A DNA stretch of 64,000 nt from Termitomyces sp. T153 (taxonomy: Eukaryota > Basidiomycota > Agaricomycetes > Agaricales > Lyophyllaceae): contig JACKQL020000084.1 in assembly GCA_018296165.2 (NCBI GenBank), forward strand, positions 124,001-188,000, in the 5' to 3' direction. Made by a program: the position numbers and the translations under genes. Positions 10,878 to 22,174 of the stretch are shown here, in pieces (position 1 is the stretch's first letter; the number at the start of each line of letters is the position of its first letter). Below the pieces are notes generated by a model. The model did not search any database, had not been told where the DNA came from, and saw only the letters and a list, made by a program, of their open reading frames with translations.

Positions 10878-12010
10878 TGTCACGACCCATTCCCTGAAAC
10901 CCCGCACATCGTCCATCAAACCCCCGAACCCCCAAAAGGACCCCCAACGCTCCGCCGAACTTCCGCCCATGCCCCGCGCCTACTTCGGCTAACTCTGACG
11001 CCTCCCCGGCTAACTCCGATGGCCCCCTGGCCAACTTTGGTGCCTGCCCCGCAGCCACTGACACTTACCCTGGGCTCCCCGAACCCCAAGAACCACCCCC
11101 GCTACTCCTGATCTTCGCCACCCATCATTAACTCAACACCCTGCTTCCTCCGACCTATTCCGGAGTATCACGACAACCTCGGGGCAACCCGCGTTCTCCA
11201 ATGATCCCATCAACATATCAGCGCAGCACAATCTTCGATCACAACTGACACCCGCCCACTCCATCAAGCCCTGCCAAGCCCCGCCGCCACAGCCGACGTA
11301 CCCTGAAGTCCTCCGGTAGTCAGTATATAAGTCATTGAGTAGCTCTTCGTACTCTAGTCTTGATATTGCTTAACGTTACCTATGGTCTGATTGTTTCCTT
11401 TTTGTGTTTTGTGTTTTGTGTCCCAGTCTCCTTACTCTCCGTCTCCCAGTCTTATCTCAGTCTCCCGGTCTTGTCTTGTCTCCATTTCGTTATTGTTCTC
11501 GTTATCGTTTTGTATCTCCACTCGAATCTACTCCTGTTCCATATTGTCTCGTCCGACGCTGTCTCGGTGACTCCGTCAGACCATTGTGCCCAAGTCTTCA
11601 TCAACCCTAATGACCTCATGAACTCCGCGATTACGATTACAAACCCCGACACTCCTTTACCAGGTCCGAACCTCACTCTTCGCTCGGTCCTGGACTCCAT
11701 CAGCTCCAAATGATCTCCCATCAAACCCCGGCTCTGCCCCCATCAATCACACAGCCACCTACTCCCTTGCTTCCGCAAATCTCCCGTACGGCCTTCTGCC
11801 TGAACCCTGCCAAGACCGTCTCGTTTCCCCACAATCCGACTTCTCCAGACCTTCCCGGATCTGTCTGGACCACATCTCCCCAACTACCTGCACAACCCAC
11901 CCGGACCCGGAACGTCTTTGAGTGTTTGGTTACCAATGCAGGGGAATCACACCCGCCTAGTAAGGACTCACCCAGTGCAGCTGAGCCCCCGGGGTCAGTG
12001 GAACCTGACA
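10878..12010 (+). repeat. 3' LTR of element D
   Basis: 1,133 bp, TGTCACGACC...ACCTGACA, followed by the gttag target duplication at 12,011-12,015. Confidence 0.92.
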
Positions 12011-12015
12011 GTTAG

Positions 12016-15000
12016 GACCCCTTGGTCAACTTGGCCATTACCTCCGCCCAACAATTGGAAGGACCCCAATGCCTCCAACAACTCTAGAACAAGACCAAGG
12101 AATTTCCAAGCCCCAAGGTGGCCAAGAAAGGAAGGAACTCGCACCTCTGCCCACCGACTTGAGAACACACTCCAAAAGCACTCCCTCAACCCCACAAAGT
12201 CGCCTGGATGAATCAAAATGCCCCAACTCACAATAAGGGACCACTCCTGGCACCCCCACAACTACTCTGCACCCACTACATTGACAACTTCCCCCATTCA
12301 ATCCGGAACCTCCAACATTGAAAACACTCAATGGTGACCTCCTCTGCACACTGCCTTCAGACAAGAACTCTGTCACCAAACTATGCCACCTCCAGCAAAA
12401 GAACCCCCAGCATTGGAATCACCCTGGCAGAATGAACTATAGGAGAAAAGAGGATCCCATGTGAAGTAGTTCCCTAGAGTACTCTGAACTTGCTGACATG
12501 TTCATATAAGGGAGGGGGAAGCCCCACCATCATCCCTGAAACCCTCAATCAACCCTCTCGAGCTCCAAAAACCCCCAACAATAAAGAACATATGCTCTGA
12601 CATCCCTGGAGGGCTTGCCTGCTAAGTGACTCGAGCAAGCTCAATGGCTCAAATAATGCTGTGCCAGGTCAAGGCTGCCCCGACCAACCCCTCTAAGCCA
12701 CTCCAAAGCCCCCCACGCAACTCTGGACCATGGCAATACAACTCCAGAGCCCCCACCCTGACTCTGACATCCAAACCAGGGGACCTACAATGCCAACCAA
12801 AATGACAATGCCCTGCAGCACCCACCTCACAATCACCAACCACCAGACAACAACTCCACAAAACCCTGCCCATACACCAGGAGACATCTATTGAACTGGG
12901 ACCACACTACCAAAGTATCCAGAAACCAACCCCATATGAAGTAGTTTCTCTGGAGTGCCTTAAAAATTGCTGATGCCTCCCATAAGAAGCAATTAGTTTT
13001 TCCCCCATTGCTACCCATCCCAAATCAACATTGGAAGGATGCTGCAACTCCCCAATGACAACTCAACATTGAAGAAAGTGCTGCCCCACTGACAAGGGCA
13101 TCACACACCACAACCCATCCACAGAGCCCTAGACCCACCACCGTACTGCTCCCCTCCCCTGACAAAATGCTTCCCCAACAAGAGAATAAACTCTGGGACT
13201 CTCCAAGTAGTTGCTCCCTGAATTCTGCAACACCCCTGGCAAAATCTAACCATGCTGATGGAGATCAATTCAGATGCACAGAATGATGAGGTGGCTCCTC
13301 TGACTCTGCCCCAACAATTAAGGAACTAATGATGCCCTCTAAAGAAGCGGCACCTTTTCCTCAATCAGAAACTTAGTTGATTGCCCCACAGTGCCAAGAC
13401 CTACTCCACCCCCACTCATAGTGACCTCTGGACTACTCCAGAGCATAAATGAAAGATTACCCTAACCCTGCCATGAACCCCCTTGAAGTCCCAGATCAAT
13501 GTCTCTCTGTGACCAACTCCCACCACTCTCCAATGATCATGAATGACCATCTCCCCCAATGCAGCAAAAGACTTCACACAAAGGGACAATGGCTAGAATC
13601 ACCAAAGCCTTGGAAGGCAGCCAGACCCACTTCCCACATCCAAACGTGACTCCAGGAGCCACCACCATATGCAATGACTCTGCCACTCAGTGGTAATGTC
13701 TGTTAAACATCTGCTCATTGCACTGACTGAACAAAGAGGAAAACCCAACTCTGGAGCCTCCCCTTTGACTCACATTGCCTCTGACACAGTCCTGCTAACA
13801 AGTTAAGGACCAATTCCAATCCCCACATTTGACTTCAGACCCCTGGTTTGTACGATAGAAACAATGGACCAACCAAACGCTCCCTGGACCCCCTTTTCCC
13901 CCCACATCACTTCCGGAATCAAATCTATTGACAAACCACCCACCAGGCTACCCTCATCCTGCAACCCCACACTGTTAACTCCCACTCTGGGAGAAAGAAA
14001 CAATACTGTGAACCCATGCAGACTAATCCTGCCCCATTCCACCAAGACCAAGAGAGCTCTACCAGTGAAGTCAACCCTTTGCTGACCCCCCACTGCCTCC
14101 GCTGCCAGCTCTGCCCTGGGAAAGGATGAAAACTGCTACCTGAGGCCCCAAGCTCACCCCAAACTAACCCTGCCCTGACCCACTAAGCATAAAAGAGCTC
14201 TGCCAGCAAGGCCAACACTCTGCCAACCCTCACACCACCCTGTTACTTGCTCCACCCTGGGAAGGGATGAAAGACCACCAACCCCCACACTGCCTTTGTA
14301 CCACTGGCCCCACGCACTCTGCCAACAAACCAGTAACTCTTAGGCCCTCAATACAGTCCCCTGACACAGCTCCACCAAAAGAACCACCTACTCCAAGAGG
14401 AATAACCCATGGGATGCCAGCCTCCAAACTCTCCCTTGCCCCAGAGCACCTCCGCTAGGACAAGACAGTCACCAACCAAACCCTGCACTGCCTCTGCCAA
14501 AAAGAGGCCTCTACCAATTCAACCCAGGCAGCACCTCAAGTTCTAGAGAATGACAGAACTATGTAAGACTTTTCTAACTGTCTCTGGACTTACCCTTGGC
14601 CAGGAATAGAGAGCAAGGTCACATAAATGGCCTAGAACTCATGAACCTCAACTCTGGACCAGAAGAAACTCATTGAAACTGGCCACCCCAAACCCTGCCC
14701 CCTTGCCAATGACACTCCAGAGCACACCAACACACCATCTGAGCACACCCATCCCTAAACACAATACTCCGGAGCATGACCTTGACCAGAGCCAACACTC
14801 CAGAGCGCAGCAAGGCCCAAACCCAGTACACCTCTGACAAGATACAATACTCCAGAGCTTAATAGACACCCACCACATGTAAACCCACTAAAACACAAAG
14901 CCCAGACACCAACATCCAAAGGTTGGCAACACCTACCCTAAGGGAGTACCTCCACACCCACACTAATCCAACTCATAGCATAGCTGGCCTGTGGAACAGT

Positions 15001-15830
15001 CCCCCAATGAACTATTACAAGGACTACCTCACACCAGGACCATGCCTCTATGCTACCAAGGACTTCCACCTCTGACTGGCCCCACCTCCAAGGACAAACT
15101 TCATCTCACCACCCCCACCACCATCCAAAGAGACCTCCGCCATCTCCACCAGCTGTGTTGGTATAAGGGTCTTCACTCTGCCACTCTCACTGTTGTCAAG
15201 AAGGACCTCCGCCACCTCCACCACCCATGTCAGCATAAGGGTCAAACCACCAGAAGGTCTCCACCCCTCTGCAAGCCACACCAACAGCAAAAACAAAACT
15301 GCCAGCCACCATCAAGTGCACTCCAAAGATTTGGAGGTCCACCCCCCCTAACCAGCACAATGCTCGACTCTGCCACAGACAGAGGACAACCCCTACAACT
15401 TTGGTCTGAAACCCCAAGGGCCAAGCCCAACAATGCTGCTGTCAATGCACCAAAATGCAATGGAACCCCGCAGGAAGACTCCCAACACCCCATTGAGCCT
15501 TGGGACTCCCCTCCACAATACTCTGCCAAGTCCCGCAATGATCCTGGAACTAGCCAATACAGATGGCAAACAATGGGATTAACCCCCACCTCTGGACTTA
15601 CTAGGGATTCAACTCCCACCCACACCCCTGCATGTTTTTACTTACCCTCACACAAACTAAAGCTCACCACATGTGCCCAGGAGTATCGACCAAAATTGCA
15701 TTCACAACAATATAATATAACAAAAAGGGGGTAGGTGATGGGCACAGAGCAACAAGAGGACAGAGTCCAACTGCTCCCTCAACCCCTTCCCCCCTTGGAA
15801 AACTCCCTCCCTTCCTCCCTGATTCCCAAA
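12016..15830 (+). other. Non-coding internal region of element C
   Basis: It resumes element C after the nested D and matches D's internal region from about 7640 onward. It is very rich in C and A, CpG-depleted, and has no credible plus-strand ORF. The conserved TATA-like block occurs at about 12,428-12,537, and a decayed second copy at 12,930-13,005. Confidence 0.7.
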
Positions 15831-17370
15831 TCAATCTCCATTTGGGCTCACACCACCACTAGAACCTCCGCCAACCCCAGCAAGGCCTCCCCCACATCCA
15901 CCACCACCTCCTACCATGACTCTGGGGCCACCGTGTTGCGCCGCTGATGCCCTACTAGCAACCTCCCCATCCTCGCCATCCCCTGCTGAAGCTCTGGAGG
16001 GTGATTCATGGACATCTGCATCAACCCATCTTGGATCAACACCAGTGCCATGGAGGCACTGTCCAGGAGAACTCAGTGCTCCCACACCCAGCCTAACCAA
16101 AAATGATTCATTAGCAGACACTTACAAAGAACCCCCGCATAGCCCAAGGCAGCCTCTCTGGCCAACCAATCCTCCCTCCACCCCACTGCCTTCAGCTCCA
16201 CCCACAATGAACCACCCACCCTCTGACACCACTTGCCACCTCTCCACCACCTCTGTGAGTCATACCTCCCACTGCATCAGACACTCCTGCAAACCCCACA
16301 CCTCCCATGCCCACTCCATCACCCCTTGCACCGAGGTGTCCCACTCCCACTGCAGTGCCTCCTTCTCCCTCTGTGCTGTGTCCAGATCCTCCCTTACCCA
16401 TTGGAGCTCCCCCTCTCACGCTGTCAATGCTGTCATCAAAGCCTCCACCTGCCAACATAGGAAAACCTGTGATTGAAGGTAGGGGCTCTGGGGAACTTGA
16501 AGCTTGTTCCAATGGTGCACCCAAGGTAGGAGAATAAAGGTGAGGCCCCAGAGGCCCCAGCATTGACTTGTGTCCCCATGGTGTCTTGCTGGGCCCTGCC
16601 TCTGACAGCGAGGAGGCCCTCTGTTTCCCCTTATCCACTGCTGCCAGTGCTCCCTCCCTCTGCCCACCCCGCAGAGGTCCCACCTTCCCCACAGGTCGCC
16701 CTGCACCTCCCTCTTCTGACACTCTGGCCTTCTGCACCTCACCCAGTTGCCCCCGCACCCAACCCTCATCCCACCCCTGCTCTGTGGCAATGCATGCTGC
16801 CTGCCACTTCAACAAAATTGAGCACTTCTTGTGCCTTGCATGGCATGGAAGGCATACAGAGGTGTCATGTTGCGAGCCTGCAGAGGGCCTGTCAAATTCG
16901 CACAGCTCACCCCGCCAAGCACAAAGAGTACACTATAACCAAATGGTCAGTAAATGTGACCAAAAGGGCTTGAAAACTACCAGGGCTTGGTTCAAACACC
17001 ACTCCAGCATTGGGGGGCCCTGAGCCTGCACCAATGCCCTCGTAAACTCCTCCACTGTCACCTCTACCTGCAGAACTTGCTGCACCTGCAGAACTCCCTC
17101 CCTGCCCCCCGCCACCAAACTCGACTCTGCAGGATGAACTCTAGTCTATCCCAAGCCCCTCTCTCAAGTAGAGCCCCCAGAAGAGCCCAATACCATCGCA
17201 ACCCACTCTGCAAAGCTCCATCAATTATTCCAAGAGAACAGGTAGACACTACTTATGACCCCAGTACATGGCACCAACCTGACACCAGCACTCAAACTCC
17301 TCCCCCTTGCTGTTGTACACCACCACCTCATCCGCATCAGAAAACCATGGAGCTTAGTAATCAGAGGAGG
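15831..17370 (-). pseudogene. Broken antisense coiled-coil gene of element C
   Basis: Minus-strand homologue of D's antisense gene, recognisable in pieces. The N-terminal DADEVVVYNSKGEEFE lies near 17,300-17,350. The PSKTPW basic/serine region lies around 16,560-16,620, with a remnant of the coiled-coil and C-terminal parts between 16,450 and 15,831. Frames change several times, and many changes are of the CpG-to-TpG/CpA kind relative to D. It shows that the gene was present in this family before D inserted, so it is a stable part of the family and not a one-off capture. Confidence 0.65.
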
Positions 17371-17591
17371 ACATGGAAGAAGTTTTTGGGGGAACCCTAG
17401 GGTATTTCCAAGTCTTTTAATTGATTGGGAAGAACCCCCTGACAAAGCAGCAACTATGCTTTGACTTCACCTCCCATGCCACCATCACTCACTGCAGATT
17501 GATCAATATTACTTGGCTTTGACTCCCATGCCCCCACCAATCCCTGACCTGCACCCTGCGTCTCAAGGGTCTTGACGTTGAAAGGGGGTGA

Positions 17592-18718
17592 TGTCATGAC
17601 CCATTTCTTGGACCCCCACACATCACCCAACAACCCCCTGCCCCCCCAGAACCTCCCCCGATGCCTCACTAAACTTCCACAGTGCTCTGCGCCTACTCCA
17701 GCTAACTCTAACACATCCTCGGCTAACTCCAATGGCCTCCTGGCCAACTCCAACATCTTTCCCACAGTCAGCAATGCTTCCCCTTAATCTCTTGAGCCCC
17801 TGGAACCATTCCCCTGCTGTGCCTGACCCTGTTACATATTATCAACTTGACACCCTGGTTCCTCCAACTTCCTTTAGAGTATCACAATGACCTTGGAATG
17901 GCCTGCATCACCAATTGATCCCATCAACATATCAACATGGCCCGCCCTCTAATTGTAACTGACACCTGTCAACTCTGTTGAGCTCTGCCAAGCCCCGCTG
18001 CCACAGCCAACATTCCCTGGAGCTCTCTAGTAGTCAGTATATAAGACATAGAGTAGCTCTTCATACTCTAGTCTTGATATTGCTTAATGTTATCTATGGT
18101 CTGATTGTTTCTCTCCCATGTTCCATGCTCCATGTCTTGTTTTTCTACTCTCAGTCTCCTGGTCTTGTCTCATCTCTATTTCATTATCATTTTCATTATT
18201 GTTTTGTACCTCCACCTGAATCTATTCTTGTTCTTGTCTCCATCTTGTCTTGACTCTGTCTCATCTTGTTTGATCCATCCGTCCATTGTGTTCCTATCTT
18301 TCCCAACCTTAATGCCTTCACAAACCCCGCAATTACAATTACAAATCCCTGACACTCTTTAACCAACTCCAGACCTTGCTACACACTCGGCTCCAAACTC
18401 TATCAACCTCCATTGATCCCCCATCAAACTCTGGCTCTGCTTCCATCACTTGCATAGCCTCTGACTCTTCCACACCTGCAATACTCACATATGGACTTAT
18501 GCCTGAACCCCGCCAAGCCTGTCCCCCTTCCCACAGCTCATCCCCTACTCCTCCAAACCTCCTCAGACTTGCTCAGATCAATCTCCACCAACTATCCTCA
18601 CAAGTCCCCAGTGTTTTGGGACACCTCCAAATGCCCAGTTGTCAGTGCAGGAAATCATGTCCGCCTAGTAAGGACTCGCCCAGTGTAGCTGAGCCCCCAT
18701 GGTCAGTGGAATCTGACA
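17592..18718 (+). repeat. 3' LTR of element C
   Basis: 1,127 bp, TGTCATGACC...TCTGACA, preceded by a polypurine tract and followed by the gcaac duplication (18,719-18,723). Confidence 0.9.
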
Positions 18719-18942
18719 GCAACTTAGCAACTTCTCATTGCCATCCAGTGACTTAGGCTAATGATAGCAACATTTCTCACTTGACTCCTCCATTTCCCTT
18801 CACATCTATTAGCTCTGGCCTTCTGGGATGGTTACTGACTTGTCCCCATTACTTCCTATTGCTAGCTACCTTATCTGGTTTCCAGTGTTTAGGTCTTCTT
18901 TTGGTTTCCTGCATGGCAGCTAGGTGGCATAAGAGCACATCA

Positions 18943-19878
18943 TTGCTTGTTGACTGCCCTGGCCTGCCTCCAAACTGGTGCTTTGGTAAAATGTTGTGCT
19001 TTTCTGCAAGGTATGTCAGTTTTGTCCTCACACAGGATAATAACACCTTTGCCACTGTGTCTAGTAGTGTGATGGGCTGATAGGAGTTTGGGTTGCTGTA
19101 GTTGTCTTTCCCTCATTTCCTCAGCACCACTATCAAGAAGGTCTTCCATCTCTCTGGGTATACCCTAGCTTGAACATTGCCCTGAACACTGACCCCAGGT
19201 ATGGGACCAGAGTGTAACATGTCTTCATGATGACAATGTTTGGAATGCTGCTGAGGCCTGCAGCTTTGTGTGATTTCAACTTGGCAATTTCCTAGTATCT
19301 CTCCACATTTGTTATTAGTGACCACTCAAAAGCTAGCAATGGATATTGGAAGTTTTCCAGAATGTGCATGTTCTGGGGTTTGTCATAAAGGAAGGCTTGA
19401 TGGAACAACCTTGCTTTCTCTCCATTCTCCTCCACTTTACTCCTCTGCCCCCTTGCCATGTCTGCCAACATTGAGATCCTTGCCTTCCCCTCATCCATCA
19501 GTGCCATTGTGACAAAGCTCTATCTGTTCCAGCCACTCCTCCCAGTGCTTCTGCTTTGCTTCTCTGATTGCCTGGCTATAGCCATTCCTTGCCCACCTGA
19601 ACCTCTTGTTGTGCTGGGTCATTCACCTCTGCTGACAGCCTCCCTGACTCCCTCCCCAGGGCCCTTTCCCTTGCCCTCATCCTTGTCAGGCCTTCATTCC
19701 ACCACCTCTTCATGTAGGGCAATTCCTTCTGCTTCAGCACTTTTTCCTCTCCTGTTCTCATCAGCACCTCCATGATGCTGTTCAACCATCTGTTCATCTC
19801 CTCTACCATCCTCACTCTTGTCTTTGCCACCCCTTCTAACTGTGTCCCTAGCTCCTCCTCAAACTTCTTCCACTCCAC
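18943..19878 (-). pseudogene. LINE reverse transcriptase N-terminal part and EN-RT linker
   Basis: The minus strand reads KHQFGGRPGQSTSN (about 18,948-18,990), the RT block that precedes the first catalytic aspartate, then breaks at the family-2 LTR. Upstream (19,100-19,878) is the linker with typical helical, charged sequence (EEKVLKQKELPYMKRWWNEG). Frames shift between ORFs, so the copy is inactive. The remaining RT is at 2535-3127 and 1-238. Confidence 0.8.
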
Positions 19879-20940
19879 CTACTCAAAGTTATACCCACTC
19901 ACCTCCTCCCAATGGTCCATTGTTGCATTGCACACTGTTACTATTGAGGAATGGTCTGCATTTGGTGGTTGCTCTTGTTGTAGCACTTTGCATCTCATAA
20001 TCTTGTCAGTAAAGGAGTTGGTCACAAACAAGTTGTCCATCCTGGTCAGATTCTTTGAGTTTTGTGCCTCCAATGTGGCAACTCCCAGCCACAAGGCCAT
20101 GGCCATCCTATTGTACATTAGTATGGTAATGAGATCCTCCACTTCATTCATATTATGCTTTGTGAACAGATGTCTGTTGTGTGGGGCATCCCACATCAGG
20201 TGGTGACAGTTGAAGTCCCCTACCCAGATGTCTGTGCCATTCCATCTCCTTGTCTCCCTGCTCTGCTGACTCTGGAGAAAGTTCTTCACAGCCCTCAAAC
20301 TCCTGGAGTGATTGCTGTCATTGTATATGTTGAAGATCCTTAAAGTCCTCTCCTCCATTTCTATCCAAATAGCAACAACATCCAAACTTTCCATGTTGAG
20401 TCTAGTCCAGAAGCCTGTCACTAACTTTCTGCTGACAAGAGTCACCACCTTTGTCCTCCTCACCTGCCCTTTGTCATGGGGCAACTCCCAGCCACAAGGC
20501 CATGGCCATCCTATTGTACATTAGTATGGTAATGAGATCCTCCACTTCATTCATATTATGCTTTGTGAACAGATGTCTGTTGTGTGGGGCATCCCACATC
20601 AGGTGGTGACAGTTGAAGTCCCCTACCCAGATGTCTGTGCCATTCCATCTCCTTGTCTCCCTGCTCTGCTGACTCTGGAGAAAGTTCTTCACAGCCCTCA
20701 AACTCCTGGAGTGATTGCTGTCATTGTATATGTTGAAGATCCTTAAAGTCCTCTCCTCCATTTCTATCCAAATAGCAACAACATCCAAACTTTCCATGTT
20801 GAGTCTAGTCCAGAAGCCTGTCACTAACTTTCTGCTGACAAGAGTCACCACCTTTGTCCTCCTCACCTGCCCTTTGTCATGGTCCTTTTGGTATACCAGT
20901 TGCAACTTTTGCATTGCTCACAATTGTTTATCAAAGTCAA
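19879..20940 (-). pseudogene. LINE AP-type endonuclease domain with internal duplication
   Basis: The minus strand shows an exonuclease-endonuclease-phosphatase domain. The metal-binding box WVGDFNCHHLMWD occurs twice, once in each copy of a 403-bp duplication. A domain start DFICLQELYFDF lies near 20,930, and NADHSSIV (catalytic D-H pair) near 19,950. The domain nicks target DNA to prime LINE insertion. The duplication is 403 bp, not a multiple of three, so it shifts the frame and destroys the ORF. Confidence 0.85.
20077..20882. repeat. 403-bp perfect tandem duplication within the LINE
   Basis: 20,077-20,479 is repeated immediately as 20,480-20,882. Read side by side, the copies appear identical. 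Both begin ggcaactccc and end gtcatgg. No other LINE part is duplicated. Confidence 0.9.
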
Positions 20941-21432
20941 AGTATAGTTCCTGTAAGCATATAAAATCTATTTCACTGATCATTGCATTTAGTACTGTTT
21001 ACATTCTGCTGCCATATTGTGAAGCAGTTAGTTTTTTTTTGCTCCTGTTCCCCCATCTCTCTGTTCATTGGGATGCAGGTGGTACTTCTATATATTCCCT
21101 ACTAATTGTTGCTAATTCATTGATGAGCTCCTCTACTCTGTTGTATAGGTTTCAAGACTTGTCCAGTAAGGCAGAGTTGAGTCCTGGCTCTCTGGTCCCA
21201 CCATCCTGATTGCCTCACCTAAAGCTGGTTAGTTTAGTTTGGGTCATGTCCCTCTGCCCTGTTGTTGCATCCTGCAGGCCCTGGCTTTTTGTTTCCCTTA
21301 TTCCTGGCTCTCTCTGCATACCACCCTCCCTTGTCCAGGGGTTCTGCCTGCCAGCCTGCCCTGTTCAACTCCCTGGATTGTGATGCCTCTCAGGGCACCT
21401 CCCATTGTTCCAGTGCTTGTCACCATTCCCTA

Positions 21433-22170
21433 TCAGTACTGTGTTCTCTGGTCTTTGTGCAGCCTGACCCATGTCCAAGGGTTATCTGTCAAGTAGTACC
21501 TGTAATGTATCTCAGGTAGTCTGTCAATTAGTTGGTGCTTGGCATCCACAAAGGCTGAGCACATTCTGGCCAATGAAGCATGGTTGTGCCTCCAACCCTT
21601 TGCTTTGCAGTTCATGCATGAGTATGCTTTTGGGTCAGCTTCCTTGCACTCCTTTGCCTTGTGCACCTTCATGCACAATCCACAAGTGTCTGTCTTCTAT
21701 GAGCATTTGTCAGTGAGATGTCCTCTCCCATACTTCTGGCACTTCAGACCCCATCACAGTTCCTGGTCCAGCTTCTTTGCCTGTACCCTGTTCCCTTCAA
21801 TGATTAACCCATTCCAAACAACATTGTTGGCCCCTCTAACTGTGCTGCAGGAGAGTACTAGATGGGCTACCTTTTGCCCTGGGCTAGTTCTGGTGTGCAG
21901 GGTACAAATCCACCTTGCCACAACTAGTTTCCCTGGGTGCAGTCTGTTGTCCTCCTCAATCTCACCTGTTCTCTGTTCTGGGCTGTCTCTGAGGGACATT
22001 GGAACAAACTACACAAACACCAGGTATGACCTGTCTTTGACTGTGGTGTTGACACTCAGTTTCCCAAGGAAGAGGGGCCTGACATCCTCTTTTGCTAGCC
22101 ACAAGGTGGCATCTATTGTACTCAGCTCATTAAAGACTCCTCCATTTCTCAGTTTCTCAGTGGTAATAAA
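21433..22170 (-). pseudogene. LINE ORF1 (zinc-knuckle nucleic-acid binding protein)
   Basis: The minus strand carries several CCHC-like knuckles. A decayed first one (KCQKYGRGHLTDKC) lies near 21,700-21,750, then CGLCMKVHKAKEC, then CMNCKAKGWRHNHASLARMC. The conserved LPEIHYRYYLTDNPWTWV tail typical of fungal LINE ORF1 follows (near 21,460-21,510). N-terminal sequence continues to about 22,170 and is cut there by another repeat. It would coat LINE RNA. In-frame stops near 21,750 and 22,000 show decay. Confidence 0.75.
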
Positions 22171-22174
22171 CTCT

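Larger units (their letters stand above)
5937..12010 (+). mobile_element. LTR element 'D' (family 1): complete, young, no gag-pol
   Basis: A complete LTR retroelement of 6,074 bp: 5' LTR 5937-7069, internal region 7070-10,877, 3' LTR 10,878-12,010. The termini are TGTCA...TGACA and an exact gttag target duplication flanks the unit. It sits inside the internal region of element C. It has a TATA box, a self-priming primer-binding site and a polypurine tract, so it looks competent for reverse transcription in trans. No plus-strand gag or pol motif is present, which makes it a non-autonomous large-derivative type. A spliced gene runs antisense at 9537-10,667. CpG is abundant, unlike in nearly all surrounding repeats, which fits a recent insertion. 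Confidence 0.92.
4061..18718 (+). mobile_element. LTR element 'C' (family 1), full length, carrying nested element D
   Basis: Two family-1 LTRs in direct orientation (4061-5146 and 17,592-18,718) flank an internal region. An exact gcaac duplication borders the whole unit (4056-4060 and 18,719-18,723). The internal region is interrupted by element D (5937-12,010). Without D it is about 6.4 kb and matches D's internal region segment by segment. Signals are a self-complementary primer-binding site at 5148-5159 and a polypurine tract at 17,580-17,591. No gag, protease, RT or integrase is visible on the plus strand. On the minus strand it keeps a broken version of D's coiled-coil gene. CpG is depleted throughout, so it is much older than D. 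Confidence 0.88.
3129..18942 (+). mobile_element. Solo LTR of family 2 in LINE, interrupted by element C
   Basis: The outer pieces 3129-4060 and 18,724-18,942 match, in reverse orientation, the LTR at 25,257-26,251. Both have the same start (tgataagacc / tgatgagacc), the same phrase around the gtataaatac promoter (3671-3680), and the same end (gagcacatca). The flanks carry ttgct at 3124-3128 and 18,943-18,947; the leading T may belong to the LTR, making the duplication 4 or 5 bp. Joining the two pieces gives about 1.15 kb with no internal region, so this is a solo LTR. It interrupts the LINE RT between its fingers and the ALFLDVKGAF block. Confidence 0.8.
1..22170 (-). mobile_element. Tad-like LINE (copy 1), split by nested insertions
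   Basis: One non-LTR retrotransposon reads on the minus strand from about 22,170 down to base 1: ORF1 with zinc knuckles, then AP-type endonuclease, then reverse transcriptase. It is interrupted twice. One gap is 3129-18,942 (flanked by ttgct at 3124-3128 and 18,943-18,947). The other is 244-2529 (flanked by ccccc at 239-243 and ccacc at 2530-2534). Removing both insertions restores continuous RT reading frame across each joint. The 3' part of the element lies beyond the left edge of the window. The 5' end is cut at about 22,170 by another repeat. Frame breaks are frequent, so it is inactive. Family-level assignment to a fungal Tad-like LINE comes from the EN-RT order and motifs. Confidence 0.85.

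Noticed and set aside
14991..15734. 247-aa plus-strand ORF in element C
   Set aside because: Low-complexity Pro/Thr/His-rich reading of CpG-depleted sequence with no known domain. I see no matching ORF in element D.
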